A stretch of 13,419 bases of DNA from Woeseia sp964560775 (GCA_964560775.1 CAZLNH010000099.1:1-13419), one strand, 5' to 3'. Counted from the first letter of the stretch, positions 1 through 6,479 are shown. Translations and numbers: made by a program. The notes: a model not told the origin generated them from the sequence alone.

Positions 1-581
1 CGATAATCCCGATTGTCATCCTGCTGATCATGGCCGTGCCATCCGCCGAAACGCTGGTCAAGCTTGAAGACAGCCGCAAGCCGGACCTGACCGTGGTCAT
101 CACGGGCTACCAGTGGAAGTGGCACTACAACTACCAGGGCCAGGATGTGCAGTTTTTCAGCAGCCTGGCCCGAACGAGCGCGGACGCGCGCCGCAAGGAC
201 TCAGGGATCGATCCGTTCAGCGTCGAGAACTACCTGCTGGATGTGGACCGGCCGCTCGTCGTGCCGCGCGGCGCCAAGGTGCGCGCGCTGCTGACGTCGA
301 ATGACGTCATCCATTCCTGGTGGGTGCCCGATCTCGCGATCAAGAAAGACGCCATTCCCGGCTTCATGAACGAAATCTGGTTCCGGGCGGAGAAGAGCGG
401 CGTACTGCGCGGCCAGTGCGCGGAGCTTTGCGGCAAGGACCATGGCTATATGCCGATTGTCGTCGAGGTCGTCGAGCCGGAAGAATTCGACGAGTGGATG
501 GCAGAACAAAGGGAACAGGCTAACGAACCTGTATACCGGCAAGCTGCAACGTTAAAAAGCTTGCCGCCGGAGAACAACTGA
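1..581 (+). CDS. coxB: Cytochrome c oxidase subunit II (CoxB), 5'-truncated
   Basis: CuA-bearing subunit of the aa3-type terminal oxidase; it takes electrons from cytochrome c on the periplasmic side and passes them to CoxA. The open frame runs in from the window edge (first full codon at base 3), so the ATG at 30 is an internal Met, not the start. The first visible residues (IIPIVILLIM) are the end of a transmembrane helix, followed by the periplasmic cupredoxin domain. Numbering from that internal Met, CuA ligands are visible: His95 in VIHSWW, then C130-A-E132-L-C134-GKD-H138-GY-M141, a full canonical set. The aromatic patch GYQWKWHY that relays electrons is also present. The protein ends about 40 residues after the CuA motif, so there is no fused cytochrome c domain as in caa3 oxidases. 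Its stop overlaps the coxA start by one base. Identity is firm; the N-terminus lies outside. Confidence 0.97.
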   Translation, partial: IIPIVILLIMAVPSAETLVKLEDSRKPDLTVVITGYQWKWHYNYQGQDVQFFSSLARTSADARRKDSGIDPFSVENYLLDVDRPLVVPRGAKVRALLTSNDVIHSWWVPDLAIKKDAIPGFMNEIWFRAEKSGVLRGQCAELCGKDHGYMPIVVEVVEPEEFDEWMAEQREQANEPVYRQAATLKSLPPENN

Positions 582-2185
582 TGAGCACTGCAGTGACCGA
601 CGCAGCCCATATTGACGATCATCACGGCCCCGACAAGGGTTTGAAGCGTTGGCTGTTCACGACCAACCATAAGGACATCGGGTCGCTGTACCTTATTTTC
701 AGCCTGACGATGTTCTTTATCGGCGGCACAATGGCGCTCGTCATCCGCTCCGAACTCTTCACGCCGGGACTGCAGTTTGTACATCCGGAATTCTTCAACC
801 AGATGACGACGATGCACGCGCTGATCATGATCTTCGGCGCCGTCATGCCGGCATTTGTCGGCCTTGCCAACTGGATGATTCCGATGATGATCGGGGCGCC
901 CGACATGGCGTTGCCGCGCATGAACAACTGGTCGTTCTGGATCCTGCCGTTCGCGTTCCTGATGCTGCTTTCGACGCTGTTCATGCCGGGCGGCGCGCCC
1001 GCGGGCGGCTGGACAATGTATCCGCCGCTGGTGCTACAGACCGGTGACGCCTTCCCGTTCCTGATTTTTTCAGTCCACCTGATGGGCTTGTCATCGATCA
1101 TGGGCGCAATCAACGTCATCGTCACGATCATCAACATGCGCACCGAGGAGATGTCGCTCCTCAAGATGCCGATGTTCGTCTGGACATGGCTCATCACCGC
1201 GTACTTGCTGATCGCGGTCATGCCGGTACTGGCAGGCGCCGTCACGATGCTGCTGACGGACCAGTTTTTCGGCACCAGCTTCTTCCTTGCGGCCGGTGGC
1301 GGTGACCCCGTCATGTTCCAGCATATTTTCTGGTTCTTCGGGCACCCCGAGGTCTACATCATGATCCTGCCGGCGTTCGGCATCGTGTCAGAGATCATCC
1401 CGACATTCGCCCGCAAACCGCTGTTCGGGCACGACTCGATGGTTTACGCCGCCTCGAGCATTGCGTTCCTGTCGTTTATTGTCTGGGCGCACCACATGTT
1501 TACCGTCGGCATGCCGCTTACCGGGCAGTTGTTTTTCATGTTCGCAACTATGCTGATTGCCGTACCCACCGGCGTAAAAGTATTCAACTGGACCGCAACG
1601 ATGTGGCGCGGTGCGATGACATTTGAAACACCGATGCTGTTCTCGCTGGCGTTCCTGTTCCTGTTTACGATAGGCGGCTTTTCGGGGCTGATGCTCGCCA
1701 TTGTGCCGGCGGACATCCAGTATCACGACTCGTACTTTGTCGTCGCCCATTTCCATTACGTCCTGGTGCCGGGCGCTATCTTCGGCATCATGGCCGGTGT
1801 CTATTACTGGCTGCCGAAATGGACCGGCCGCATGTACAACGAAACGCTCGGTCAATGGCATTTCTGGCTGTCGACCATTTTCGTCAACGTTACGTTCTTC
1901 CCGATGCATTTCTTAGGCCTGGCCGGCATGCCACGGCGCATACCGGACTACGCGACGCAGTTTACGGACTTCAATACGGTGGCCAGCATCGGCGCGTTCG
2001 GCTTCGGCCTGTCGCAGCTCCTGTTCCTGTACATTATCGTGCAGTGCGCACGCCGGCAGGGCGAAGAGGCGACGAGCGAAGTCTGGGATAATCCGAAGGG
2101 CCTCGAATGGACCGTGCCGTCACCGGCGCCCTACCACACGTTTGACGAACCGCCGCACGTGACCAGGGACGTGGCCTTCACCTGA
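581..2185 (+). CDS. coxA: Cytochrome c oxidase subunit I (CoxA/CtaD)
   Basis: Catalytic haem-copper subunit that reduces O2 and pumps protons in the inner membrane. It has 534 residues, normal for the family, with about 12 helices. Ligands seen: His79 (MTTMHALIMIFG) and His392 for the low-spin haem, His390 for the high-spin haem (VVAHFHYV), His255 in HPEVY with Tyr259 for the His-Tyr cross-link, and His304-His305 (WAHHMF) for CuB. D-channel Asp108 (GAPDMALPRMNN), Glu257 in HPEVY, and K-channel Thr330/Lys333 (PTGVKVFNW) are all present, so it reads as an A1-type oxidase. The start ATG has a GGAG at 569-572 with 8-nt spacing and overlaps the coxB stop (TGATG), implying translational coupling. 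Whether haem A or haem O fills the sites cannot be read from the sequence. Confidence 0.99.
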   Translation: MSTAVTDAAHIDDHHGPDKGLKRWLFTTNHKDIGSLYLIFSLTMFFIGGTMALVIRSELFTPGLQFVHPEFFNQMTTMHALIMIFGAVMPAFVGLANWMIPMMIGAPDMALPRMNNWSFWILPFAFLMLLSTLFMPGGAPAGGWTMYPPLVLQTGDAFPFLIFSVHLMGLSSIMGAINVIVTIINMRTEEMSLLKMPMFVWTWLITAYLLIAVMPVLAGAVTMLLTDQFFGTSFFLAAGGGDPVMFQHIFWFFGHPEVYIMILPAFGIVSEIIPTFARKPLFGHDSMVYAASSIAFLSFIVWAHHMFTVGMPLTGQLFFMFATMLIAVPTGVKVFNWTATMWRGAMTFETPMLFSLAFLFLFTIGGFSGLMLAIVPADIQYHDSYFVVAHFHYVLVPGAIFGIMAGVYYWLPKWTGRMYNETLGQWHFWLSTIFVNVTFFPMHFLGLAGMPRRIPDYATQFTDFNTVASIGAFGFGLSQLLFLYIIVQCARRQGEEATSEVWDNPKGLEWTVPSPAPYHTFDEPPHVTRDVAFT

Positions 2186-2301
2186 TGGACGAAGTCCGCA
2201 ACGAGGCACGGAAAAAGATACGCCGCACCGCGCTGATGCTTGCAGCGGTCGCCGTGCTGTTCTATCTCGGCTTTATTGCCGCAGGCGTATTGCGTTCCTG
2301 A
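2185..2301 (+). CDS. Small single-helix protein, cytochrome oxidase small assembly type
   Basis: A 38-residue frame in the gap between coxA and ctaG. Its ATG overlaps the coxA stop by one base (TGATG) and it stops at 2299-2301. It begins MDEVRNEARKKIRR, a charged and mostly basic cytoplasmic head, then has one hydrophobic helix at about residues 16-36 (ALMLAAVAVLFYLGFIAAGV), ending LRS. Very short one-helix proteins at this exact place (between subunit I and CtaG) are annotated in many beta- and gammaproteobacteria as cytochrome oxidase small assembly proteins. Position, size and topology match; the assignment is by context, since so short a sequence carries no catalytic motif. The tight coupling to coxA suggests it is made with subunit I, perhaps to help its maturation (inference). 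Confidence 0.72.
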   Translation: MDEVRNEARKKIRRTALMLAAVAVLFYLGFIAAGVLRS

Positions 2302-2323
2302 TGCTGATCGATGCCGATTTACG

Positions 2324-2911
2324 ATGACGAACCCAGCGAAAAAAGATAACGAAACACGGCCGCTTGCGTTTCAACTCGGACTGCTGACGGCCGCCATGTT
2401 TGCTTTCGGCTTTCTGCTGGTGCCACTGTACGACGTCTTTTGCGAGATCACCGGTTTTGGCGGCCGCACGAACGATACCGCCGCTGTTGTCGAGGAGAAC
2501 GTGGACCAAAGCCGCGACATCCGGCTCGAGTTTGTCACGACGGTCAATGAATACGCGCCATGGGAATTCGGCCCCCTTGTCGACTATATGACGGTCCATC
2601 CCGGCGGTCTCTACGAGGCACGATTTGTTGCCCGCAACCTGACGGGCCGCGAAAAGATCGCACAGGCCGTGCCCAGCGTTGCGCCGGCACAAGCCGCGAA
2701 ATATTTTAAAAAACTCGACTGTTTTTGTTTTGAAAACCAGGGCTTCGCCGCCAATGAAGAACGGGAAATGTTCGTTCGCTTCATCATTGATTCGGAGCTG
2801 CCGGACTATGTTGACACTATCACGCTGTCCTACACGTTTTTTGATACCGCCAGGCTGAGCGACAATAGCGCGCAGGCGGATCGCCCGGATCACTCGCACT
2901 CAAACCGTTAA
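2324..2911 (+). CDS. ctaG: Cytochrome c oxidase assembly protein CtaG (Cox11-type copper chaperone)
   Basis: Membrane-anchored periplasmic protein of the Cox11/CtaG family, which delivers copper to the CuB site of subunit I. It has 195 residues from the ATG at 2324 (MTNPAKKDNETRP). A longer in-frame extension upstream would overlap the 38-residue gene and has an unlikely N-terminus, so it is not used. One helix at about residues 14-36 leads into YDVFCEITGFGG (Cys40), a family hallmark. The beta-domain shows EFGPLVDYMTVHPG, QAVPSVAPAQAAKYFKKLDCFCFENQ (copper-binding Cys133 and Cys135) and the closing TITLSYTFFD. The usual proline-rich PGE..MPV stretch after CFCF is altered to NEEREMFV here, a small divergence. 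No strong Shine-Dalgarno precedes the ATG, so expression may rely on coupling from upstream. Confidence 0.95.
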   Translation: MTNPAKKDNETRPLAFQLGLLTAAMFAFGFLLVPLYDVFCEITGFGGRTNDTAAVVEENVDQSRDIRLEFVTTVNEYAPWEFGPLVDYMTVHPGGLYEARFVARNLTGREKIAQAVPSVAPAQAAKYFKKLDCFCFENQGFAANEEREMFVRFIIDSELPDYVDTITLSYTFFDTARLSDNSAQADRPDHSHSNR

Positions 2912-2926
2912 TTTTCGGAAGCTGCA

Positions 2927-3793
2927 ATGTCACACGCTGAAAATCATTACTACGTTCCGCACGGCAGTCACTGGCCAATCGTCGGGTCCGTCGGCCTGCT
3001 GCTCCTCATGGTCGGCGTTTCAAGCTGGCTGAATGGAGCGGACCTTGGATTCTGGGTAATGCTCAGCGGTGTTGCCGTCATGTTCATCATGCTCGCGGGC
3101 TGGTTCGGCACGGTGATCGCCGAGAGCCAGAGCGGCAAATACAACGCGCAGGTCGACTCGTCGTTTCGCATGGGCATGTTCTGGTTCATTTTTTCAGAGG
3201 TCATGTTTTTTGCGGCATTTTTCGGTGCCTTGTTCTACGCACGCAACATGTCCATTCCGTGGCTGGGCGGCAGCAGTAACAACTTTTTTACGAATCTCCT
3301 GCTCTGGTCAGGTTTCGAGAACACCTGGCCGACCAACGGGCCGGCCAATGTCGGCGGCGACTACACCGTCATGGGACCGTTCGGGTTACCGCTGATCAAC
3401 ACGGCGCTGCTGCTGACGAGCAGTATCACGATAACGATCGCGCACCATGCCTTGCAGCACGGTCAGCGCAAGATCCTGAACACGTTTCTCGCGGCGACCT
3501 TCATCCTTGGCTTCATCTTCGTATTCCTGCAGGTTGAGGAATACATCCATGCGTACGAAGACCTGAACCTGAAGCTCACGACAGGCATCTACGGTTCGAC
3601 GTTTTTCATGCTGACGGGATTCCACGGGATGCACGTCACGATTGGCGGCATCATGCTGCTCATCATCTGGCTGCGCACGATGAAAGGGCATTTCACGCCG
3701 AAGAATCACTTTGGCTTTGAGGCCGTCGCCTGGTACTGGCACTTTGTCGATGTGGTCTGGCTCGGCCTGTACGTATTCGTCTACTGGATGTAG
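2927..3793 (+). CDS. coxC: Cytochrome c oxidase subunit III (CoxC)
   Basis: Third core subunit of the aa3 oxidase; it stabilises subunit I and supports proton uptake. It has 288 residues with seven predicted helices, the full-length form. Family motifs visible: RMGMFWFIFSEVMFFAAFFGALFYAR in helix III with its conserved Glu, HALQHGQRK, FLQVEEYIHAYEDL, FFMLTGFHGMHVTIGG and the C-terminal AVAWYWHFVDVVWLGLYVFVYW. The start ATG has GGAAG at 2917-2921 with 5-nt spacing and lies 15 nt after the ctaG stop. It is the last plus-strand gene before the reversed DUF2909 gene, with which it converges. Confidence 0.98.
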   Translation: MSHAENHYYVPHGSHWPIVGSVGLLLLMVGVSSWLNGADLGFWVMLSGVAVMFIMLAGWFGTVIAESQSGKYNAQVDSSFRMGMFWFIFSEVMFFAAFFGALFYARNMSIPWLGGSSNNFFTNLLLWSGFENTWPTNGPANVGGDYTVMGPFGLPLINTALLLTSSITITIAHHALQHGQRKILNTFLAATFILGFIFVFLQVEEYIHAYEDLNLKLTTGIYGSTFFMLTGFHGMHVTIGGIMLLIIWLRTMKGHFTPKNHFGFEAVAWYWHFVDVVWLGLYVFVYWM

Positions 3794-3807
3794 AGCCGCC
3801 GGGGGAT

Positions 3808-3829
3808 GCTGCCGGCGTGTGCCGGTAGC
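3808..3829. terminator. Hairpin between convergent coxC and DUF2909 genes
   Basis: A 9-bp stem (3808-3816 with 3821-3829, GCTGCCGGC / GCCGGTAGC, one G-U pair on the plus strand) closed by a GTGT loop, lying between the two convergent stop codons. It has no following T-run on either strand, so it is not a classical intrinsic terminator. It could be a processing or stabilising hairpin at the end of coxC mRNA. The structure is direct from the sequence; the function is inferred from its place. Confidence 0.4.
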
Positions 3830-3832
3830 GCG

Positions 3833-4036
3833 TCAATTGGCTCCGGGTAATGGACCCATCCAGCCGGCGAAGTATGCCGCCAGCAGCGCAACCACCAGCA
3901 CGGCGGACAGCGCGACGCGAATCTTCAGCGCTTTGAGCACGCGCGGTGAACCCGGCTCGTCCCTGCTCAGGTAATACAGACCGGAGCCCAGGCTTGCGAC
4001 GATTGCAATCAGCATGAGTAATATGAAGAGCTTCAT
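3833..4036 (-). CDS. DUF2909 family twin-transmembrane protein
   Basis: A 67-residue membrane protein on the minus strand inside the oxidase cluster. Two hydrophobic helices (about 2-21, FILLMLIAIVASLGSGLYYL, and about 42-60, LSAVLVVALLAAYFAG) are separated by a polar loop with SRDEPGSPRVLKALKIR. Size, topology and its reversed position between coxC and SURF1 match the DUF2909 (twin transmembrane protein) family of proteobacterial oxidase clusters, whose function is unknown. The start is well supported by GGAG on the minus strand, 5 nt before the ATG. It converges on coxC and diverges from the SURF1 gene with fewer than 50 nt between starts. Confidence 0.85.
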   Translation of the reverse strand: MKLFILLMLIAIVASLGSGLYYLSRDEPGSPRVLKALKIRVALSAVLVVALLAAYFAGWMGPLPGAN

Positions 4037-4081
4037 CGAATCTCCAACAGGGGCCGCTCAATTTCGCGTGAAGTGGCCGGC

Positions 4082-4786
4082 ATGACGGATCCCGGGACCC
4101 TTGTGTACCGCTGGTTGCCACCGGTTGCCGCGGTCATTCTGATCGTTCTGTTCATCTCGCTCGCCTCGTGGCAGCTTGACCGCGCCGCGGAAAAGGAAGC
4201 GCTGGCCAACCTGTTTGACGATACCGGCCCACCGGTCACTTTCGTAAGTGTGGGTAATTACGAATTGTACCAGCCGGTTGCGGCGACCGGCCGGTATTTG
4301 CCTGAACGCCAGATTCTTATCGACAATATCGTGCGCGGCGGGGAGCTCGGATATTACGTCATTACGCCCTTTGAAACAGCACCCGGAGCGCCGCTGCTGC
4401 TGGTCAATCGCGGCTTTATCGCTCGGAACCCGTCGGGCGGCCTTCCGGCTGTCGATGTCGCGGGCGAGACCCGCAATGTCTCCGGACGCATCGGCCGGCT
4501 GCCACGCGTAGCCATACGCCCCGACAAGGCCATCGCAGGCGGCCAGGGCTGGCCTAAAACCGCCGTCTATCCGCGCTCAGAAGACATTGCCGCGGTACTC
4601 GAACAGGAGGTCGCCGCGCCGGTTTTGCTGCTCGCACCAGACGCCGCGGACGGCTTTATCCGGCAGTGGCAGCCGGAACAGAAAGGGCCGATGATGCATT
4701 ACGGCTATGCCTTCCAATGGTCAGCACTCGCGCTGACCGTGCTGGCGATTCTCATCTGGCAGTTGCGCAAACGGTATCGAAAATGA
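4082..4786 (+). CDS. SURF1 family cytochrome oxidase biogenesis protein
   Basis: SURF1/Shy1 proteins assist assembly of subunit I, probably by haem a handling. It has 234 residues in the family layout: an N-terminal helix (about 11-30), a periplasmic domain, and a C-terminal helix (about 212-228) followed by a basic tail. Motifs: SLASWQLDRAAEKEAL after helix I, PVAATGRYLPERQILIDN, GYYVITPFE, LLVNRGFI and the closing HYGYAFQWSALALTVLA. The ATG at 4082 is used because the G-rich GAAGTGG (4070-4076) sits 5 nt before it; an in-frame GTG at 4073 adding three residues is also possible. It overlaps the next gene by 4 nt (ATGA). Since the gene before it runs the other way, it must have its own promoter within or just after the DUF2909 gene. 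Confidence 0.93.
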   Translation: MTDPGTLVYRWLPPVAAVILIVLFISLASWQLDRAAEKEALANLFDDTGPPVTFVSVGNYELYQPVAATGRYLPERQILIDNIVRGGELGYYVITPFETAPGAPLLLVNRGFIARNPSGGLPAVDVAGETRNVSGRIGRLPRVAIRPDKAIAGGQGWPKTAVYPRSEDIAAVLEQEVAAPVLLLAPDAADGFIRQWQPEQKGPMMHYGYAFQWSALALTVLAILIWQLRKRYRK

Positions 4787-5364
4787 TTGAAAAGCGCATG
4801 CGGGCTCGCTCCGGCCGTCCGCAGCTGATACTCGTTGCACTCGTGTTCATCCTGCCGATGGCGGCGGCCCTTTTGCTGTATTTCGGTAGTCATGCACTAC
4901 GGCCCGGTGGCACCAGCAATCACGGCGCCTTGCTGGACCCGATCGTCAATCTGCGTGATGCGTTGCCCGGCAGCGAATTCGCCGAGTCCATCGACGGTTA
5001 CTGGGCGCTGATTTACATGAACACCAGTGTGTGCGGCGAAGACTGCCGCGAGGCCCTGTACAAACTGCGGCAATCGCGCCTGATGCTGGGTAACGAGATG
5101 AACCGCGTCGAGAGGGTTTTCTTGCACGGCACCAGTGCCCCGGATAAAGTGTTTCTCGACAGCGAGCATGGGGGGATGACGACGCTGCACGCACCGGACG
5201 AGGCTGCTTTGCTCGGGTCCGTGCGTCCGGACGACCAGCCGGACGGCGGTTACTACCTGCTGGACCCGCTCGGCAATATCGTCATGTATTTCCCGCCAGG
5301 CATCGTGCCACGCGACATGGTCGATGACGTGTCGCACCTGTTGGACCTGTCGCGCATTGGATGA
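4783..5364 (+). CDS. Membrane-anchored Sco-like (CxxxC) oxidase assembly protein
   Basis: A 193-residue protein starting at the ATG that overlaps the SURF1 stop (ATGA). A basic N-terminus and one helix (about 14-36) anchor a periplasmic thioredoxin-like domain. WALIYMNTSVCGEDCREALYKLRQ carries Cys84-x3-Cys88, the Sco-type metal or redox motif at the start of the first long helix. DGGYYLLDPLGNIVMYFPPG matches the Sco strand near the C-terminus, but the Sco copper-ligand His normally found just before this strand (DHSxxxYL) is not there. Proteins of this kind sit between SURF1 and ctaA/ctaB in many gammaproteobacterial oxidase clusters and are usually called hypothetical or SCO-like. A role in reducing the CuA cysteines of CoxB rather than in carrying copper is my inference. 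A longer frame upstream lies wholly inside SURF1 and is rejected. Confidence 0.72.
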   Translation: MIEKRMRARSGRPQLILVALVFILPMAAALLLYFGSHALRPGGTSNHGALLDPIVNLRDALPGSEFAESIDGYWALIYMNTSVCGEDCREALYKLRQSRLMLGNEMNRVERVFLHGTSAPDKVFLDSEHGGMTTLHAPDEAALLGSVRPDDQPDGGYYLLDPLGNIVMYFPPGIVPRDMVDDVSHLLDLSRIG

Positions 5365-5374
5365 GGCGCATACA

Positions 5375-6289
5375 GTGCGGAGCAATGGCTTGAACGCAGC
5401 AATCCTGCGATACACCGCGCATTGGCGCGATTACTACGAGCTGACCAAGCCGCGGGTCGTCGCGCTCATCGTATTTACCGCCATCGTCGGCATGTTCCTC
5501 GCCGTACCCGGATGGCCCGGCAGCGCTGCTTTGCTGTTTGGCACACTCGGCATCGGCCTCGCTGCCTCATCGGCCGCCGTGATCAACCACGTGCTCGACG
5601 CCCGTATCGACCAGCAGATGCTGCGCACGCGCGCGCGCCCATTGCCGCAGGGGCGCCTGAACGAATGGCAGGCCCTCGCATTCGCCAGCGTACTCTGCAC
5701 CGCATCCATGTTGATTCTTGCGCTGCTCGTCAACCCGCTGTCAGCCGTCCTGACCTTTGCATCCCTGATCGGCTACGCAATCGTCTACACCGCGTACCTG
5801 AAACGCGCCACACCACAGAATATTGTCATCGGCGGTGCCGCCGGTGCCGCGCCACCGGTCCTCGGATGGGTTGCCGTCACCGGCGAGATTCACAGTGACG
5901 CATTGCTTCTGTTTCTCATTATTTTCGTCTGGACGCCACCGCATTTTTGGGCGCTTGCGATCGCACGCAAGGACGATTACCAGAAAGCTGGTATTCCCAT
6001 GCTGCCAGTTACGCATGGCAATGCCTTTACGCGGCTTCAGATCCTGCTTTATACGATCCTGCTGGTCCTTGTCACGATCATGCCTTACCTGTCCGGCATG
6101 AGCGGACTCATCTATCTGGTCACCGCACTCGTGCTCGGCGGCATCTTTCTCTATCTCGCACTGAAGCTGCGTACGGATGACGGGCTGGACCTGCCGATGC
6201 AGGTGTTCCGGTTTTCGATCCACTACCTGATGATCCTGTTTGCGGCCTTGCTGGTGGATCATTACTTTATTATCCGGTTCGGGCTTTAA
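5375..6289 (+). CDS. ctaB: Protoheme IX farnesyltransferase (heme O synthase)
   Basis: UbiA-family inner-membrane prenyltransferase that joins farnesyl diphosphate to haem B to make haem O, the precursor of haem A. The core starts WRDYYELTKPRVVALIVFTAIVGMFLA. The first Asp-rich loop reads NHVLDARIDQQMLRTRARPLPQGRL (N-x3-D-x3-D..M.RT..RPLP), the second region YTAYLKRATPQNIVIGGAAGAAPPVLGW, and WTPPHFWALA is present; all are CyoE/CtaB hallmarks. Nine helices fit. The GTG at 5375 (304 residues) has GAGG at 5363-5366, 8 nt upstream; a TTG at 5390 (299 residues) has GGAG at 5379-5382, 7 nt upstream, and is almost as good. The last three codons and the stop lie inside a repeat copy that is duplicated just downstream. 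Confidence 0.97.
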   Translation: MRSNGLNAAILRYTAHWRDYYELTKPRVVALIVFTAIVGMFLAVPGWPGSAALLFGTLGIGLAASSAAVINHVLDARIDQQMLRTRARPLPQGRLNEWQALAFASVLCTASMLILALLVNPLSAVLTFASLIGYAIVYTAYLKRATPQNIVIGGAAGAAPPVLGWVAVTGEIHSDALLLFLIIFVWTPPHFWALAIARKDDYQKAGIPMLPVTHGNAFTRLQILLYTILLVLVTIMPYLSGMSGLIYLVTALVLGGIFLYLALKLRTDDGLDLPMQVFRFSIHYLMILFAALLVDHYFIIRFGL

Positions 6290-6322
6290 GCCCCGTCATC
6301 TTCGGGCTTTAGCCCCGTCATC
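6278..6322 (+). repeat. Tandem 23/22-bp repeat over the ctaB stop
   Basis: Two head-to-tail copies, 6278-6300 and 6301-6322, identical except that the first has one extra A (CTTTAAGCC against CTTTAGCC). Each copy holds a small palindrome, GGGCT-TTA-AGCCC or GGGCT-TT-AGCCC, and ends CCCCGTCATC. The second copy runs directly into the left arm of the large inverted repeat. The first copy supplies the Phe-Gly-Leu-stop end of CtaB; the second would also read F-G-L-stop but is out of frame with it. Confidence 0.85.
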
Positions 6323-6413
6323 GCGAGCCGCAAAGCGGCGTGGCGACCACGCACAGGCTGGCAGTGTCATTGGATTTGCGAGATCGCCACGCCGCTTTGC
6401 GGCTCGCGACGAC
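6317..6413. repeat. 30-bp inverted repeat of REP/BIME type
   Basis: The left arm (6317-6346) and right arm (6384-6413) are reverse complements with a single mismatch in 30 positions, separated by a 37-nt spacer. Each arm contains its own short palindrome, GCCGC-AAA-GCGGC, with outer bases ATCGC/GCGAY that can pair around a small internal loop. This nested form is typical of intergenic REP or BIME elements and of small non-autonomous palindromic repeats. In RNA it would fold into a long stable hairpin at the 3' end of the ctaB transcript, possibly blocking exonucleases or aiding termination (inference). No transposase or other copy lies in the window, so copy number is unknown. Confidence 0.85.
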
Positions 6414-6431
6414 CGGCATTTCTTTCACAGC

Positions 6432-6452
6432 GTGATGACGATCGCATTTTTT
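6432..6452 (+). terminator. Possible weak intrinsic terminator of the oxidase cluster
   Basis: A 5-bp stem (6432-6436 with 6441-6445, one G-U pair, GACG loop) followed after one base by six T residues at 6447-6452. It sits where the oxidase cluster should end, after the large inverted repeat and before the next gene. The stem is short, so it may act only with the inverted repeat upstream, or not at all. Confidence 0.3.
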
Positions 6453-6479
6453 CGGGGTTTATCAACGCAGTATGTCCCC

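Noticed and set aside
1388..1909. Long minus-strand open frames opposite coxA, uvrD and trkA
   Set aside because: These arise from codon bias opposite highly constrained genes; they have no motifs, no ribosome-binding sites and low-complexity composition.
2240..2323. Upstream extension of CtaG starting MQRSPCC...
   Set aside because: It overlaps the 38-residue gene in another frame, is unlike Cox11 N-termini, and the ATG at 2324 gives the normal length.
3994..4024. TTGCGA...TAATAT promoter-like boxes upstream of SURF1
   Set aside because: The spacing is 19 nt and both boxes are imperfect; it is a candidate only, too weak to annotate without start-site data.
4666..4782. Upstream extension of the Sco-like gene
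   Set aside because: It lies wholly within SURF1 coding sequence and would bury the membrane anchor; the ATGA overlap start at 4783 fits far better.
5324..5374. Upstream extension of CtaB with CxxCxxC-like residues (TCRTCWTCRAL)
   Set aside because: It is the other-frame reading of the end of the Sco-like gene, not a metal motif; heme O synthases start near the WRDYYELTKP core.
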